64,000 bases of DNA from Mytilinidion resinicola (Eukaryota > Ascomycota > Dothideomycetes > Mytilinidiales > Mytilinidiaceae), in assembly GCF_010093595.1 (NCBI RefSeq), contig NW_022985456.1:1-64000 (forward strand). The letters are read 5' to 3'. Under the pieces are notes generated by a model that made no database searches, had not been told where the DNA came from, and saw only the letters and a program-made list of their open reading frames with translations. Positions 11,643-25,088 of the stretch are shown here, piece after piece. The number at the start of each line of letters is the position of its first letter. Positions within the stretch are counted from its first letter, which is position 1. The position numbers and the translations under genes are program-made.

Positions 11643-13195
11643 ATGGCTCCCAAGAAGGCCGTGAAGGAGGAGAAGATTCTGCTTGGCAGGCCGGGCAACA
11701 GCTTGAAGAGTGGCATCGTATGTAGGAAACCACATCCGCTGATGCTGCAAGTCCTTACCCTGACAGTGATCTCAGGTTGGCCTCGCAAACGTGGGAAAGT
11801 CCACGCTGTTCCAAGCCATCACGAAATGCCATCTTGGTAACCCTGCCGTAAGTCCTCACTGTTTGCAAGATTTGCGCATTCGTCTGACCGGTGCCGCAGA
11901 ACTTTCCCTATGCTACCATCGACCCCGAAGAAGCTCGTGTCATCGTCCCCGATGACCGATTCGACTGGCTAGTTGACCACTACAAGCCCAAATCCGTCGT
12001 ACCCGCCAACTTGACTGTCTATGATATCGCCGGTTTGACGCGAGGTGCTTCGACGGGAGCTGGTCTAGGCAACGCTTTCTTGTCGCACATTCGCGCCGTC
12101 GATGCCATCTTCCAGGTCGTGAGATGCTTCGACGATGCCGAGATCATCCACGTTGAGGGTGACGTAGACCCCATCCGCGACCTAGAGATCATCAGCGACG
12201 AACTCAGGATCAAGGATATCGAGTTCACGGAGAAGGCACACGAGGCAATTGTCAAGCAGACCCGGAGAGGTGGCCAAAGTTTGGAAATGAAGAAGCTTAA
12301 GGAGGAGCAAGCTACCATTGAGAAAATCTTGGAGATGCTCAAGGACGGCAAAGACGTTCGGAAAGGCAACTGGACTCCGAAAGAGGTATGCACTGATAGT
12401 TCCATCTTCACATCCCACAGAACCCCTTGCAATATGATGACAAAGAGCGATTGCTCTATAATCCCAGCTCTCTAATGGCCTCACGTACGCGTAGAGGCCA
12501 CTTGATTAGAAGTCCAAACACTGATCTGCACTCACTCATACAAACATTGTCTCGTTCATTGATAGTAGCATTCCGCTAATGCATCATATAGGTCGAGATC
12601 ATCAACCCTCTCTTCCTTCTTACCGCTAAACCCGTTGTATACCTGATCAACCTCAGCGAGAAGGACTACATCCGCCAGAAGAACAAGCATCTTCCCAAGA
12701 TCGCGCAATGGATCAAGGAGAACGCACCAGGCGACCCAATCATCCCCATCTCTGTCTGCTTCGAAGAGCGTCTGTCACGGTTCGAAACCCAAGCCGAGGT
12801 TGACGAAGAGTGCAAGACCATTGGTGCGAAATCCGGTCTTCCCAAGGTCATCGTAACTATGCGCAAGGCCCTCAATCTCGGCAGCTTCTTCACGACTGGT
12901 ACGGATGAAGTGAGACAATGGACAATACGCAATGGGACCAAGGCTCCTCAAGCTGCTGGTGTCATCCACGGAGGTAAACTATGTCATAAAATTAACTTTC
13001 ACTATACATGCTAAGAAAACCACAGACTTCGAGAAGACCTTCATTCAAGTGATCGTCTACAACTTTAACGTGTTGAAGGAGGAGGGCGATGAAGCTACGG
13101 TGAAGGCGAAGGGCAAGGTATTGACCAAGGGCAAGGACTACGTTGTGGAGGACGGTGATATTCTGCTCATCAAAGCCGGAGCGGCGAAGGCTTAG
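11643..13195 (+). CDS. ola1: OLA1/YchF-type Obg-like ATPase
   Basis: This is a ribosome-associated P-loop NTPase of the YchF subfamily that prefers ATP. Exons are 11643-11717, 11776-11847, 11900-12385, 12592-12973 and 13026-13195, giving 394 aa, the family length. Seen: the P-loop region GLANVGKSTLFQAITK, the switch segment NFPYATIDPEEARV, and DIAGLTRGASTGAGLGNAFL. A coiled-coil insertion follows, and then a C-terminal TGS domain with DFEKTFIQVIVYNF and ending DILLIKAGAAKA. Intron 3 is unusually long (206 bp). The frame stays open upstream to an ATG at 11388, adding a possible presequence (see findings). Confidence 0.95.
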
Positions 13196-13666
13196 ATGCC
13201 AATTCGTTGGCCAAGTGGTGATGAGATACCTGCCTCAAAACTACTTCGTGCGATAGTAAGAAATGAATTGATGCTCTCTATGAGCTACTGAACAAGTCTA
13301 AGAGGTTCTTCGAACGTGATAGTTAGAGACGTGTGGTTGCTCCCCGTCTGATAGAACGAAGTCTTGGCGACAAAGAAAGTTGTTGAATGTAAGGGCTATT
13401 ATCACTCTGAAATCAGAGGGGGTCTGATATAAGAGTTTCATCAAAAGACACGCAATTCGCAGTCAAATTCCGAACGTAACAGCTTCCAGCTCGCAAATCA
13501 GGCGTGATATTTCAATAGTCCAGGAAACCCTGTCCGTCGCCGCGAGGTGCCCCGCCATCCTTCCAAACTTCAACCGCGGGGCAACTTGAACAATCCCAAT
13601 CCCAACTCCACCACATCACAAAACCCATAACACCACCACGAATACCTTTCCTACCATTCCTGCAAG
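13196..13666. other. intergenic
   Basis: This spacer holds the OLA1 3' region and the TMA20 promoter. No other gene is seen. Confidence 0.5.
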
Positions 13667-14411
13667 ATGTTCAAAAAAGAGTAAGCAATTAACCCAAGCA
13701 AAGAGACATCTGGATCCCTAATCCGAGCCACCCCCCCAGCATAACCGCCGGCTCAAAATCCAAAGTCAAGTCCTCCGTCCAACGCGGCATCCGCAGCAAA
13801 GTCGTCGAAGAATACCCGCTGCTCGAGCCCTACATCGACGAGATCATCCCCAAGAAAGGGCAACTCGACCACATAAAACTGTACGCCGCCCCTCCCTCCC
13901 TCCCTCCCCACGCCTTGCTCACGCCCTCCGCCATCGCTACCTCCCAACGTGCATAACTGATGATGGCTTTTATATGCGCAACAGCCCCGACCGCTGCGCC
14001 CTCTACGCCCTCGGCGCCACCCCCCTATTCTTCCAGCACATGGACGACGCCCTGCTGCCGCACCTGGCCCTCGTGCACAAGTTCCCGCAGTGCTTCGCGC
14101 GCGTGCGCTGCGACCGCGGCGCGATCCGCTTCGTGCTGAGCGGCGCGACGCTCATGGTGCCCGGGCTGACGTCGGCGGGGGGCCGGCTACCCGGGGATGA
14201 GGAGGACGACGACGAGGAGGAGGGGAAGTGGGGGGACGAGGAGCTGGAGGCGGGCGAGGCGGTCGTGGTCGAGGCCGAGGGGAAGGAGCATGCGTGTTTT
14301 GTGGGCGTGCTGAAGATGGGGACTGAGGAGATGCGGAAGGTGGGGAAGGGGCTGGCGTTTGAGAGTGGGCATTATTTGGGGGATGGGCTGTGGGGGTTGA
14401 AGTTGGATTGA
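13667..14411 (+). CDS. tma20: TMA20 / MCT-1 family translation factor
   Basis: This ribosome-associated protein has a PUA domain; with Tma22 (DENR) it recycles 40S subunits. Exons are 13667-13680 (14 nt), 13740-13880 and 13985-14411, giving 193 aa. The start MFKK and SKVKSSVQRGIRSKVVEEYP are diagnostic. They are followed by DEIIPKKGQLDHIKL, HKFPQCFARVRCDRGAIRFV and LSGATLMVPGLTSAGG. The PUA end VLKMGTEEMRKVGKGLAFES is conserved. An acidic insertion (DEEDDDEEEGKWGDEE) sits after the LTSAGG loop, where yeast Tma20 has a short linker. Exon 3 is very GC-rich. Confidence 0.93.
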
Positions 14412-14803
14412 AGGGTACCTGGGTATGGTTAAGGATGGGGAAGGGCTTGGCGACATGGTGGTGTGGCTCTCCAGGGTGGGAGACAGGCATACTGGGATGA
14501 CTGGTAGAGCTGTCTTAGAGAGCTTGAAGGCAAAGGGCTCGCTCTTGATGAAGCGAGGAGCTTGCGGTGAGAAGCAAAACTCACCAGCGAAAGTCAAGAC
14601 GGGTCACATGGATTCTTCAAGAGATACCCGCTATGAACTGGCAAGCAATAAGAAATTATTTGAGGCTCAGAAAGTTTTAGTGTGACAATTGGTATCATTG
14701 CTGTCTATTCCTAGAAATCGTGCAACCGTCTACAACAGGGCAGCTGTAGAGAAGAATGTCGTAGACCCGTGAGAGCACAAACCTGTATACAAGATAGAAC
14801 CAC

Positions 14804-16012
14804 CTACGAAGGGGGAGCTCCTCGTCCAGCACCGCCGGCGCCACCCATGAAGTTCCTCGCCCTGTGCCGTATGATTAGCGCTAATTCTTCAATATGAAGG
14901 ACAGAACTTACATCTCCGCGATGTTCGGATCATTCATCATGCTCGCCAGATCTGGCATGCCTCCACCGCCTCCAGGAGCGCCACCAGCACCCGGGGCACC
15001 TCCTCCACCCCGTCCCATACCACCCAACATGCTCTGCAGCTGTGGGTTCTGCATCAGCCCACTTAGCATCTCAGGGTTCTGCATAACCCGATCCGCCATC
15101 TGCCTGAGCATGGGATTATTCATCATCTGGCTGAAGTCCGGCATGCCTCCACCTCCTCCTCCACCTAGCATACCCGCCAGACTCGACAGATCCGGCATGC
15201 CTCCTGCACCACCTCCTGGGACGCCCCTGCCAGCCTCCTCCACATCCGGCGCTCCCACATCTCCCGTCTCCTCCTCATACCTTCGCTTCGCCGTCTCATA
15301 CCCCCTCTTCATAACCTCGCTCCCACCCCCCTCCGCATCCATCCCCTGCTTATACGCCTCCATACTCCCCTTCGCGTCCCCCAGCGCGAACCGCGCCAAG
15401 CCCAGCCGACTCCACGCCTTCGTGTACTTCGGGTCCGCCGCCGTCGCCATCTCGGCATCCTGCCGCGCCTCCTCGTGCTTCAGCAAGCCCGAGTACGCCG
15501 CGGCCCGGTTGCTCAGATAGATCGGGTTCAGCGGCACCAGCTCCAGCGCCTTGGTGTACCACTCCACGGCGCCCGCGTAGTCCTTCTTCTGCATCGCCGC
15601 GTTGCCCTGCGCCTTCAGCTTCTCCGCCGCCTCCTTGCTGCCCGCCGCCGCGGGCACCGACGTCGCGGGCGTCGCGGGGCGCGCTTCCGACGCGGAGCTC
15701 GTGCCCTGCGTGGACGCCGTGCTCTTGCCCTTCAGCTTCTCGTAGACGGAGTACACGGCGAGCAGATTCTGGCCGCCGACGGCGTCGTGCATGGCGGTGG
15801 TGTCGGCGGGGTCGACCTTGAAGGCTTCGGCGATGCAGTTGGAGGCGATGTCGAGGGATTCGGCTTCGTCGGCGGACACGCTGCCGTCCTTGACGGATGT
15901 GGAGAGGAAGTCGATGATGGCGAGGGCGAGGCGTTTTTTGGAGGTGGAGGTTGCCTGGGTTTTGTTTTGTTAGGGGGTCTATAGAGTTAGAGGCCGGGGG
16001 TTTGCGGACCAT
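14804..16012 (-). CDS. sgt2: SGT2-type TPR co-chaperone
   Basis: This small glutamine-rich TPR protein hands tail-anchored proteins to the GET pathway and binds Hsp70/Hsp90. Model: an ATG-only exon 16012-16010, intron 16009-15955, exon 15954-14912, intron 14911-14862, exon 14861-14804; total 367 aa. The N-terminal dimerisation helix reads KKRLALAIIDFLSTSVKDG. Three TPRs run from about residue 109 to 225 (AAEKLKAQGNAAMQKKDYAG, LNPIYLSNRAAAYSGL, PKYTKAWSRLGLARFALGDA). The C-terminal region is Gly/Pro/Met/Asn-rich, and the last exon encodes ARNFMGGAGGAGRGAPPS. The first-exon model is inferred; the alternative ATG reading leads out of frame. Confidence 0.9.
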
Positions 16013-16593
16013 TTTGGCAAGTTGGGTGGGTGGTAGAAGGGCTTTTGGGTTGTGGTCAGGCTGGACAGGCGTAGCTTGGGCTTTTTATGAGGAAGTTTGA
16101 GCTTGGTGTTTGTTCGGAGGGCTTGTGTGGGCGAGGTAAAGAAGCTAGATGGAGGGAGGTGTAGAAGATTCCATGACGGACGGACGTTGCTCCTTCAATT
16201 TTAAGCGGCTAGCCCCGCAGAATAAGCGCGGGGTCAATCTGAACAGGGATTCGTTTGTGAACCCTCGTCCAAGATATGGAGCTGGAAAGGAGAAGCATGC
16301 TGAGTATGAAACGTTGGCCTAGCATAGAACTATTTAATCTAGTAACCTGATAGAGGAGGAAACTGCTCACCTCGAATCTCGCAGATCTCACAGAGAGTAT
16401 TCAAGCATCCGTCACCCAAAGTCAGATATCAAGGTAATCAGATGTCAAGATTTTTGGTATAAAGCTACGGGGATACGTGGATAACCATGTATCTTGCGCA
16501 AAATGCAAGTCAAACTCCTACCAGATGCATAAGCTCATCCAATGTCCATGTGCTAGACTCTGAGCTTTCTCCAACCATATAGCCACCAGCCAT
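16013..16593. other. intergenic between SGT2 and LEO1
   Basis: This interval contains the SGT2 promoter and the LEO1 3' region. No gene is supported. Confidence 0.5.
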
Positions 16594-18180
16594 CTACTCA
16601 TCATCATCGTCGTCGTCAATCACCCTCCTGCGCTTCGTGCGAGCGACATTAGCCACAACCTCCTCCTCATCTCCATCGTCGTTGGCAGCAGCTCTGTTCC
16701 GCTTTGGGCTCTCTGCCTCCTTTCTCCTTGGTCTCTCTTCCGGCTCCTCAAGCTCTTCTTCTTCCTCCTCAGACGCCTCGCCCATGTCATCTTCGTCGCT
16801 GGCAGCGATGAAGTCATCCTCTTCATCGTACTCGTCTTCGCGGTTGTGCCTCCGTCCTCCATAGTCCTCATCATCGCTCCAATCCCTCCGAAGACCGGTC
16901 TTGGCCCTTGGCTTCTTCGCTCCGCCTTGTCCACGACTACCACCCTCGAGATCTCCAGCACTCAATCCACCAGCCGCGCGCAAGCCTCGCGCACCCAGCG
17001 TGCGGTTCGCACGGTCTCGCTCCCGCTCTTGCGCCTTCTCGCGCGATCGTGCCTGCTTCGCCTTTTCTTTAGCTGCTGCTTGTGCTTTCAGGATCTCAGC
17101 CTCCGGATCGATGTCGATGTCCATGACGTTGAGGCCACCGGTCTCTGTGTGGGGGTTCCTCTTCTTTGCGGCCTCGGCTAGGGCGTTCTGGAGCTGCTCG
17201 ACAGCCTCGTCGTTGGTATCGGCGACAGGATTGACACCGAGGCTCGCAGTGAACTTGTTGGTGACGAGGAGGACTTCGTTGTTGGCGGCGGCGAGGTAGG
17301 TAAAGGCATCGTGTGCGGCGTCGTAGTGAGGGACGGGACGGCCGGGTTTTGTGCGCTGGCTGGTGGGAGTGGGCTTCTTGGGGTTGTATTGGGGAGGAGC
17401 GAGCGCGTTGCCGTCGATGTCGTACTGGTTGACCGGATCAGAGGCGAATTGTAGGGTCAATGAGCCGTCAGACCAGCGGAGGATTCGCGCGTTGGACTGG
17501 AGCTCGGAGGGCTTGGAGGGTGATCGTCGCCAGCGGAGGGTGGTGAGAGCTGTGTTGTAGGCGGAGAAGGTCTGGGAGGCCGGGCCTTTGGAGTGGTGGT
17601 CTGTAGTAGGAGGTTGGAAGGTCTTGTGGTGCCATGCTGTGGGCTCGATGCCGAAGAACTTGGGGACTCTGAGGAGGTAGACCTTGGATGGATTAGTACC
17701 GTGCAACTAGCATGAGGCTGGGATTACTGACCTCGTTGTCGCTCGGCTCAGGGATAGGATGCCTATATATATCTGTTTCCATGACCTTCAGCGTCTCCTC
17801 CTCAGGTGTTGCTTCCGCAGCGCGTTGCGCGACGCGGTCTGTCCTGCCATCGTCGTCGCCCGAGTCGAGGTCCTCATCGTCTAGCTTGCGTTCTGGACTG
17901 CGGACTGTCAGCGTGGTCCTTGATATAGGCGCCCTGGATCCACATACGGTGACTGCGCATCATCATCTCCATCCCCGAAAAGGTCGTCGTCGTCGTCGAT
18001 CTGCTCCTCGTCTTCGAGGCCCTCGTCCTCGACAGTCCGCCTCGGTCGCACGTCTTCTTCATCGTCGTCGCCGTCGCTGGCCATGGGGCCGACATGACCA
18101 GTGGTTTCGGCGTCCGAGTCGAGGTTGTCGGGCAGCGTAGCGATGCCAGAGGCAGCTTCGACTGCGACGGCGGAGGCCAT
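16594..18180 (-). CDS. leo1: LEO1, PAF1-complex subunit
   Basis: Leo1 is part of the PAF1 complex, which travels with RNA polymerase II and promotes histone modification. Exons are 18180-17948, 17897-17732 and 17682-16594; junctions keep frame, giving 495 aa. The N-terminus is acidic (EEQIDDDDDLFGDGDDD). The Leo1 core starts at ETDIYRHPIPEPSDNE|VYLLRVPKFFGIEP and continues through ARILRWSDGSLTLQFASD and YLAAANNEVLLVTNKFTASL. A charged coiled segment (AKEKAKQARSREKAQERERD) and an acidic C-terminus ending in a run of Asp follow. Start 18180 (MASAVAVEA) is chosen because it directly precedes the conserved acidic part. Confidence 0.93.
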
Positions 18181-18527
18181 TTCGAAAAATCGAGCGCGTC
18201 TGCGATTGCGGGTGGCGGAGAATTTGATGGAATTGGAAGTGGGTGCTGTTGAGAGCTGTGATGAAAGGTGGAGAGGTTTAGAGAGGAAGAAAGGACGAGC
18301 AGAGGAGGGGCGCAGATGTCCAGTGAGGTGAACTGGATAGAATAGCTCGAACAATAGCACAATACGCTTGGCGGCTTCCCAACCGGGCTAGCGCGACTAG
18401 GGCCGTACTTCAGCCCCTTCTATTCAACGTCGTCCCTCATCACTCTGATATCGCCGGGGGAAGACGCCTTTTGATCCCCATTCCTTGAGCAATTGCGCTG
18501 TCTCTGTAGCCTAGGCCTCTGCGGACC

Positions 18528-19985
18528 ATGGCGTCCTTTTTCTCCAGCATGTAAGTCGATTCCTTGGCATAGGCGAGCTGTCGATGTTTCCCAGGGTCAT
18601 GCGTGCCTCTCCCCTCGTGTCCGTCACCGTTTCAAGGGTCGGGTGAATGCCGCTCAGCGCGTTGCATCCTTTTCCTGTTCATCGAGTCCCGTTCCCGCCG
18701 TCCCAAGGTCTTTTTCCCGCGTCCTGTCCCAGTCCTCACGTAATTTTCTACCAGGCGCCAAGGCATCACCGGCGGCCGCAACAAGAACAACACCACAGGC
18801 CAGAACAAGGGCAGCGGCCAGTCGTCCCCTGCCTCGTCCACGTATCAACCCTCGCCCACGTCGTCCCAGCCGCCGTCAATTCCCGCGATCCCCCATTCGC
18901 CCGCTTTGCCCGCGCAGATGTCGCTCGAGAGCCAGCAGCAAGCGGCCGACGCGGCGCAGCAGTCGAACCGCAAGCCGCCCTTCTTCTTCCGCGAGGAGTA
19001 TGCCGGCCTCATTGTGCGCGGCAACTTCATGACGCTGGCCGCCAAGCCTGAGCTTGTCGAGACGGGCGAGTGGCTTGCTCATCAAGGTTTGTCTTTCTAT
19101 TTCCAACCTTGCGGGGTTGTGTTGACATTATGCAGTGGTCGAGCAGTACCGGCTGCTTGAGCAGATGATCGACATAATCAAGGTGATTGACGAGAAAACC
19201 GGCGCCCCCGTCTGCAATCCTAACGTCTGCCCTACCATGTCTGCTTCCGGGTTCGTGCATCAATCTCATTCTCGTTCTAATTCTATATCAAGCAGAAACT
19301 GGAAGACTTTCAAGAATACCGCAAAATCTATCCCAGCAACCCATCTCAGAAAGAGCTCGAGCACAACATCCAAACCTGGCTAACTCTACCCACCAGCCAC
19401 ACATACACCTGGCTCGACAACAATAAAAAACCCATCAAGATCCCCGCCATCCAGTACATCAACCTCGTCCAAAAATGGATCGTCGGCAAAATCAACGACT
19501 CGTCCATCTTCCCTACTGACACCACCTCCTTTGCCGCGGCCACCTACGCTTCCGGCTCTCTCACCCCCATGTCGGCGCCGCAGCCCCTCGGCCCAACCAA
19601 CCTCAACGCGCCCCTCAGCACCCTCGCCGGCCGCGACTGGCTGGGTAAGTCGTCCGGCTTCCCCGAGAGCTTCGACTCGGACATCAGAAGCATCTACCGC
19701 CAGATGATGCGCTGCTACGCCCACCTGTACCACGGCCACTGGCTGGACCCCTTCTGGAACGTCAACGCGTACAAGGAGCTGAACACGTGCTTCATTCACT
19801 TCGTGAACGTCGGCAAGCTGTTCGAGCTCATCGGCGACAAGGAGGTCGAGCCCATGCAGCCGCTGATCGACCTCTGGCTCGCGAAGGGCTTGCTACCGCC
19901 GGCGCAGGGGCAGGCCCCGCCGCCAGCCGCGAAGCAAGAGAACGTCGCGCCGCCGCAGCAGAGCGCGCCCGGGACGGCTACATGA
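18528..19985 (+). CDS. MOB-family kinase activator (Mob1/phocein domain)
   Basis: MOB proteins activate NDR/LATS kinases in morphogenesis and mitotic exit. Exons are 18528-18550 (MASFFSS), 18755-19086, 19136-about 19254, and about 19293-19985. The 204-bp first intron is long for this window. Seen: KPPFFFREEYAGLIVRGNFM, GAPVCNPNVCPTMSASG (zinc-site Cys pair region), then LEDFQEYRKIYPSNPSQKEL, MMRCYAHLYHGHWLDPFWNV (HxxH-type zinc ligands) and NTCFIHFVNVGKLFELI. The last intron is uncertain: the only junctions that keep frame use a weak GTGCAT donor and a 38-41-bp intron. I lean to the fungal MOB2 group but cannot exclude another MOB class. About 388 aa. Confidence 0.82.
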
Positions 19986-21231
19986 GGAGCAAAGGTAAGA
20001 GAGCACGAAATTGCGTTTGTTAGCGAGCGAGTAAGCGAGATGCAGCGAGTTGGCACGAGAATGGAAGCGGGTCCTGGTAACTTGAAAGCATACGAACACG
20101 AGAACCGGTGTTTATTCGGTGGATCATATTTCGTCTTGGCCCCCTTTGCATACCTTTTTCTTTTCATTTCAGGCGTTTTCAAACAAGGGTATGCGAATGA
20201 TGGATGTTGGGAACGGCGGACACACACAACAAAGTCGGCATCGTATCGTGGGACTGGCACGATCCGTTCTTCTCTATAGCTTCTTTGGTGGACGGTGGAC
20301 TAGACGGATGGCTATGCTGGTTAGGAAATTGAAATGCGTCGATGGCGCGAGAGGTCTGTCTGCATGCTGGTCTTTTGAGAGTCGCTTTGCGTCGTGAGTG
20401 ATTGATTTATCGCTTGATGAGGTTGGGTTTTGAGGTTCTTGGAGTGAGGTCGTGGTGCTGACGACCCCAATTGCTAAATTCGCGCGCAATTCTGATAACG
20501 CCCGGGCTTACTTCGATTAATATCGCACCTGGTTTTTCCCTTCGTGATCTGTTTTGTGTTGCTTTGGATGTCACGCTAGTGGTTTCGTTATTGTGTTGCT
20601 GTGGTAGTCGGTTTGATGCTTCTCGACGGAAGGCGATCTTGCTGCATCCTGTCAGATGGGGTTATCGGTGAGCTGATAGATAGCTAGTTAATCCACGGGG
20701 TTGCTGAGGTTATCACCTGGAGTCCTGGCATATTAGACACTTTACAAACGATCTCTCCCGGTCATTTGGTGCGAGGGAACTGGTAAAAGTGAGCGCACTT
20801 CGATTCTACGAATAAACAATTATCCCAACAGTTTCATTTTCACATGTTGGCATTGACGGGAATTTCGGTGGACGTAATACTAGAAGAAGGGAGCTGGTTT
20901 AAACAAAGGGATCCGCAACAAAAAAGAGCAGTAGCAAGAGAGAAAAAACTGTTCCGAAGCAACCGCACCCAACAAATATTCCATGAACTTTGTTCAGCAA
21001 AAGCTAACTCCGGAAAAGAGGGAACAGCGTTTTCTCCCGCCCCCCGATTTCGCAATATTGAGTTTAAGAGAGCACAACCAAGGGCAAAGCACACGGGGGA
21101 GTTTGGCTGAGAATGATGGGTTGGTGGGAGAAGGGAGGGTGGGATTGGGGAGTTTAAGATTTAATTCCGGTGGCCGATTTGTATTCTTGGCGTGAGGACG
21201 TGGTGGGAGGTCGGAGACGCTGCGTAGACGC
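19986..21231. other. 1.2-kb convergent intergenic stretch
   Basis: Lies between the 3' ends of the MOB gene and ARF1. Short frames only, with no domains. Probably untranslated regions. Confidence 0.5.
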
Positions 21232-23107
<1,876 letters not shown>

Positions 23108-25088
23108 TCACAGCTGTTTCCTCCTCCTGTGAATTAGGAAGCTCTTGGACATGTCGAAGAAAATCCGAGTCAGCGGTCGATATACCAGCTTTCCCTCTGT
23201 TGTCCCGCTTGCAAAGCTGAATATCATGAGAGCGACGGCTGAGAGCGCCAGGGTAACAGCGAACGACACCCAGTAACTTTTCAACGAGAAGGCAACACCC
23301 TCAAGCTCCGTCGAGAAGTATGCGGTCAGCAGGCTAATTGGGATGAACAGGATGGTGACTTTAGCTAAGAGAAGGGTGGTTCTGGTGAGTCTTTCGACGG
23401 CAAAGGATTCTTTAATGGCGATGAGATTGAAATTCTGATGTAGAGGGTCAGCACAACTATCACCAACTGTTTGAGCTGAGGTTAAGGCATACCATCATGA
23501 CCAAAGAGTCCTTCTGATCTAAGCATTCACGTATTTCACTCAGAGCGTACAGCTTGATCCGATCTCGCAGCCTCTCGAATCTCACTCTCGCGGCCGAGCT
23601 CAACGATACACCTAGTAGACTGTCGGCTTCAGCGATCTGATTGGCGGACGAGAAATGTGGTATCGATGAAGCAAGAGAGTCAGCACCCGATACTATATGC
23701 GAGTTCTTCAACGACGCAAGAGTTGGCTCTGGCTGTTTGAGGACCCGTTCGATGATCAGCTCGTAGCTTTCGTACACGCGCTTAAGAACTGCGAGTTGCC
23801 TTCCGATGTGGTGCAGTCGGTCGACGTGGCTCAGCTCCGCCTTCACCAGCATGTCCTGGCGCTGTTTTACGTGTTAGGACACTCACATTTACGCGAATGA
23901 TGGACTCACCAGCTTATCTAGCTCAGCAGCATATTGGTGCTCCTTCCGAGCTACTAGACTGTACGTTGTGTACCAGTCCTCAAAGAGATAGTAGAACAGC
24001 AGCCCGGGGGAGTCGGTTGGCCTGTGAGCAGTCTCTTCCTCGCTGTCTCCAATACGCTTTCTTATTGGCAATGTGATAATGGAGCTGTCTCGAGAGGCGC
24101 ATTCGGATTTCGATAGTTGTCTGAATACGTTGATGAGGTTACGTCGTATAGCGAACAGGGTTCTTAGCTCGTGCGCTCGAAGGTTGCCATTACTGAACGG
24201 GAAAGGGTCCTCGGCTATCGAAATAACTGTCTCTTTGGAGTAGTAGTGTAAGCTCTTGATCATTTCTGAAGCACCGCATCATACTTACTATCTTCACAAA
24301 GGACCAACCAATTCCATACTCTCTTCCCATGAGGGACGTCGTGGCTCCTATCCGGATCTTCGACTCGATCGGTGGGATTCGTCCGAACGTTGTGAAGAGA
24401 GTTGTATCCCAAACACACGACTAAAAAGGATCAGCAGTCATGAAAGCCTTGTGGGGATAGACCAGAACCTACATCGCCTTCCCCAATCGACAGACGACCA
24501 ATGCCAAACCTCATTCACGATGTGATAATGGCTCATATCGCGAACTAGATCCATCTGTGTCGACTGCATCATCTCGGACATTCCAATGCTCTCCTCTGAG
24601 TCCAGTGACTCCTGCTTTGACGACTTCTGCGATCCCCCGCGACGATGCGACTTGCGAGACCATAGACTCGAGGAGCTCTTTCGGGAGCTCAGCGGCTTTG
24701 ACTTGGGCTGAATCGGATCTGAGCACATCAAAGCTAGCAGACGCGGGGAGAAATCGTAGTGCTTAGCTAGAGCATGAAGCACTTCTTTCTGATCGTACGG
24801 CAGCCAAATGTTGATCCACCTAGTATTGAGAACAGGCGGTCGAGGCGCGTTCAGAAGTCTAGTAATCGAAGTGGCCTCCAGGTCAAACCCACACCATGCT
24901 TCATGGTCGCCGAAATCGACGAGGAAGATCCTGCTATGCGGGTTTCGAACTTCGCGATCGAACTGCTCGAAGTTCCCGTCGTCGTCAAAGTTGCGAATGC
25001 CTCGTGCTATGTCTTCGTCACATAGGTCGAGGTAATATTCTGGGAGCGGAGCTTCCTTCGATGACGGCGGGAAGCGAGTTCCGGCCAT
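23108..25088 (-). CDS. CorA-like transporter-family membrane protein
   Basis: Fungal relative of CorA divalent-cation channels. Exons are 25088-24473, 24420-24289, 24232-23910, 23861-23493 and 23434-23108; junctions keep frame, total 588 aa. The long N-terminal cytosolic part contains HIVNEVWHWSSVDWGRR|FVCLGYNSLH and VWNWLVLCED|KTVISIAEDP. A helical stalk follows (HVDRLHHIGRQLAVLKRVYE; FERLRDRIKLYALSEIREC). NFNLIAIKESFAVERLTRTT precedes TM1 (TLLLAKVTILFIPISLLTAY, about 498-517) and TM2 (VSFAVTLALSAVALMIFSFA, about 536-555). The canonical GMN signature after TM1 is absent (FSTELEG instead), so ion transport is not assured. A Ser-rich basic loop sits at about residues 140-175. Confidence 0.8.

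Noticed and set aside
12386..12591. Gene or ncRNA inside the long OLA1 intron
   Set aside because: Only a short ggcctc/gaggcc inverted pair near 12477-12500 was noticed; too little to call a structured RNA.
14908..16012. Long overlapping frames on both strands in the SGT2 region
   Set aside because: GC-rich shadows of the SGT2 coding frame.
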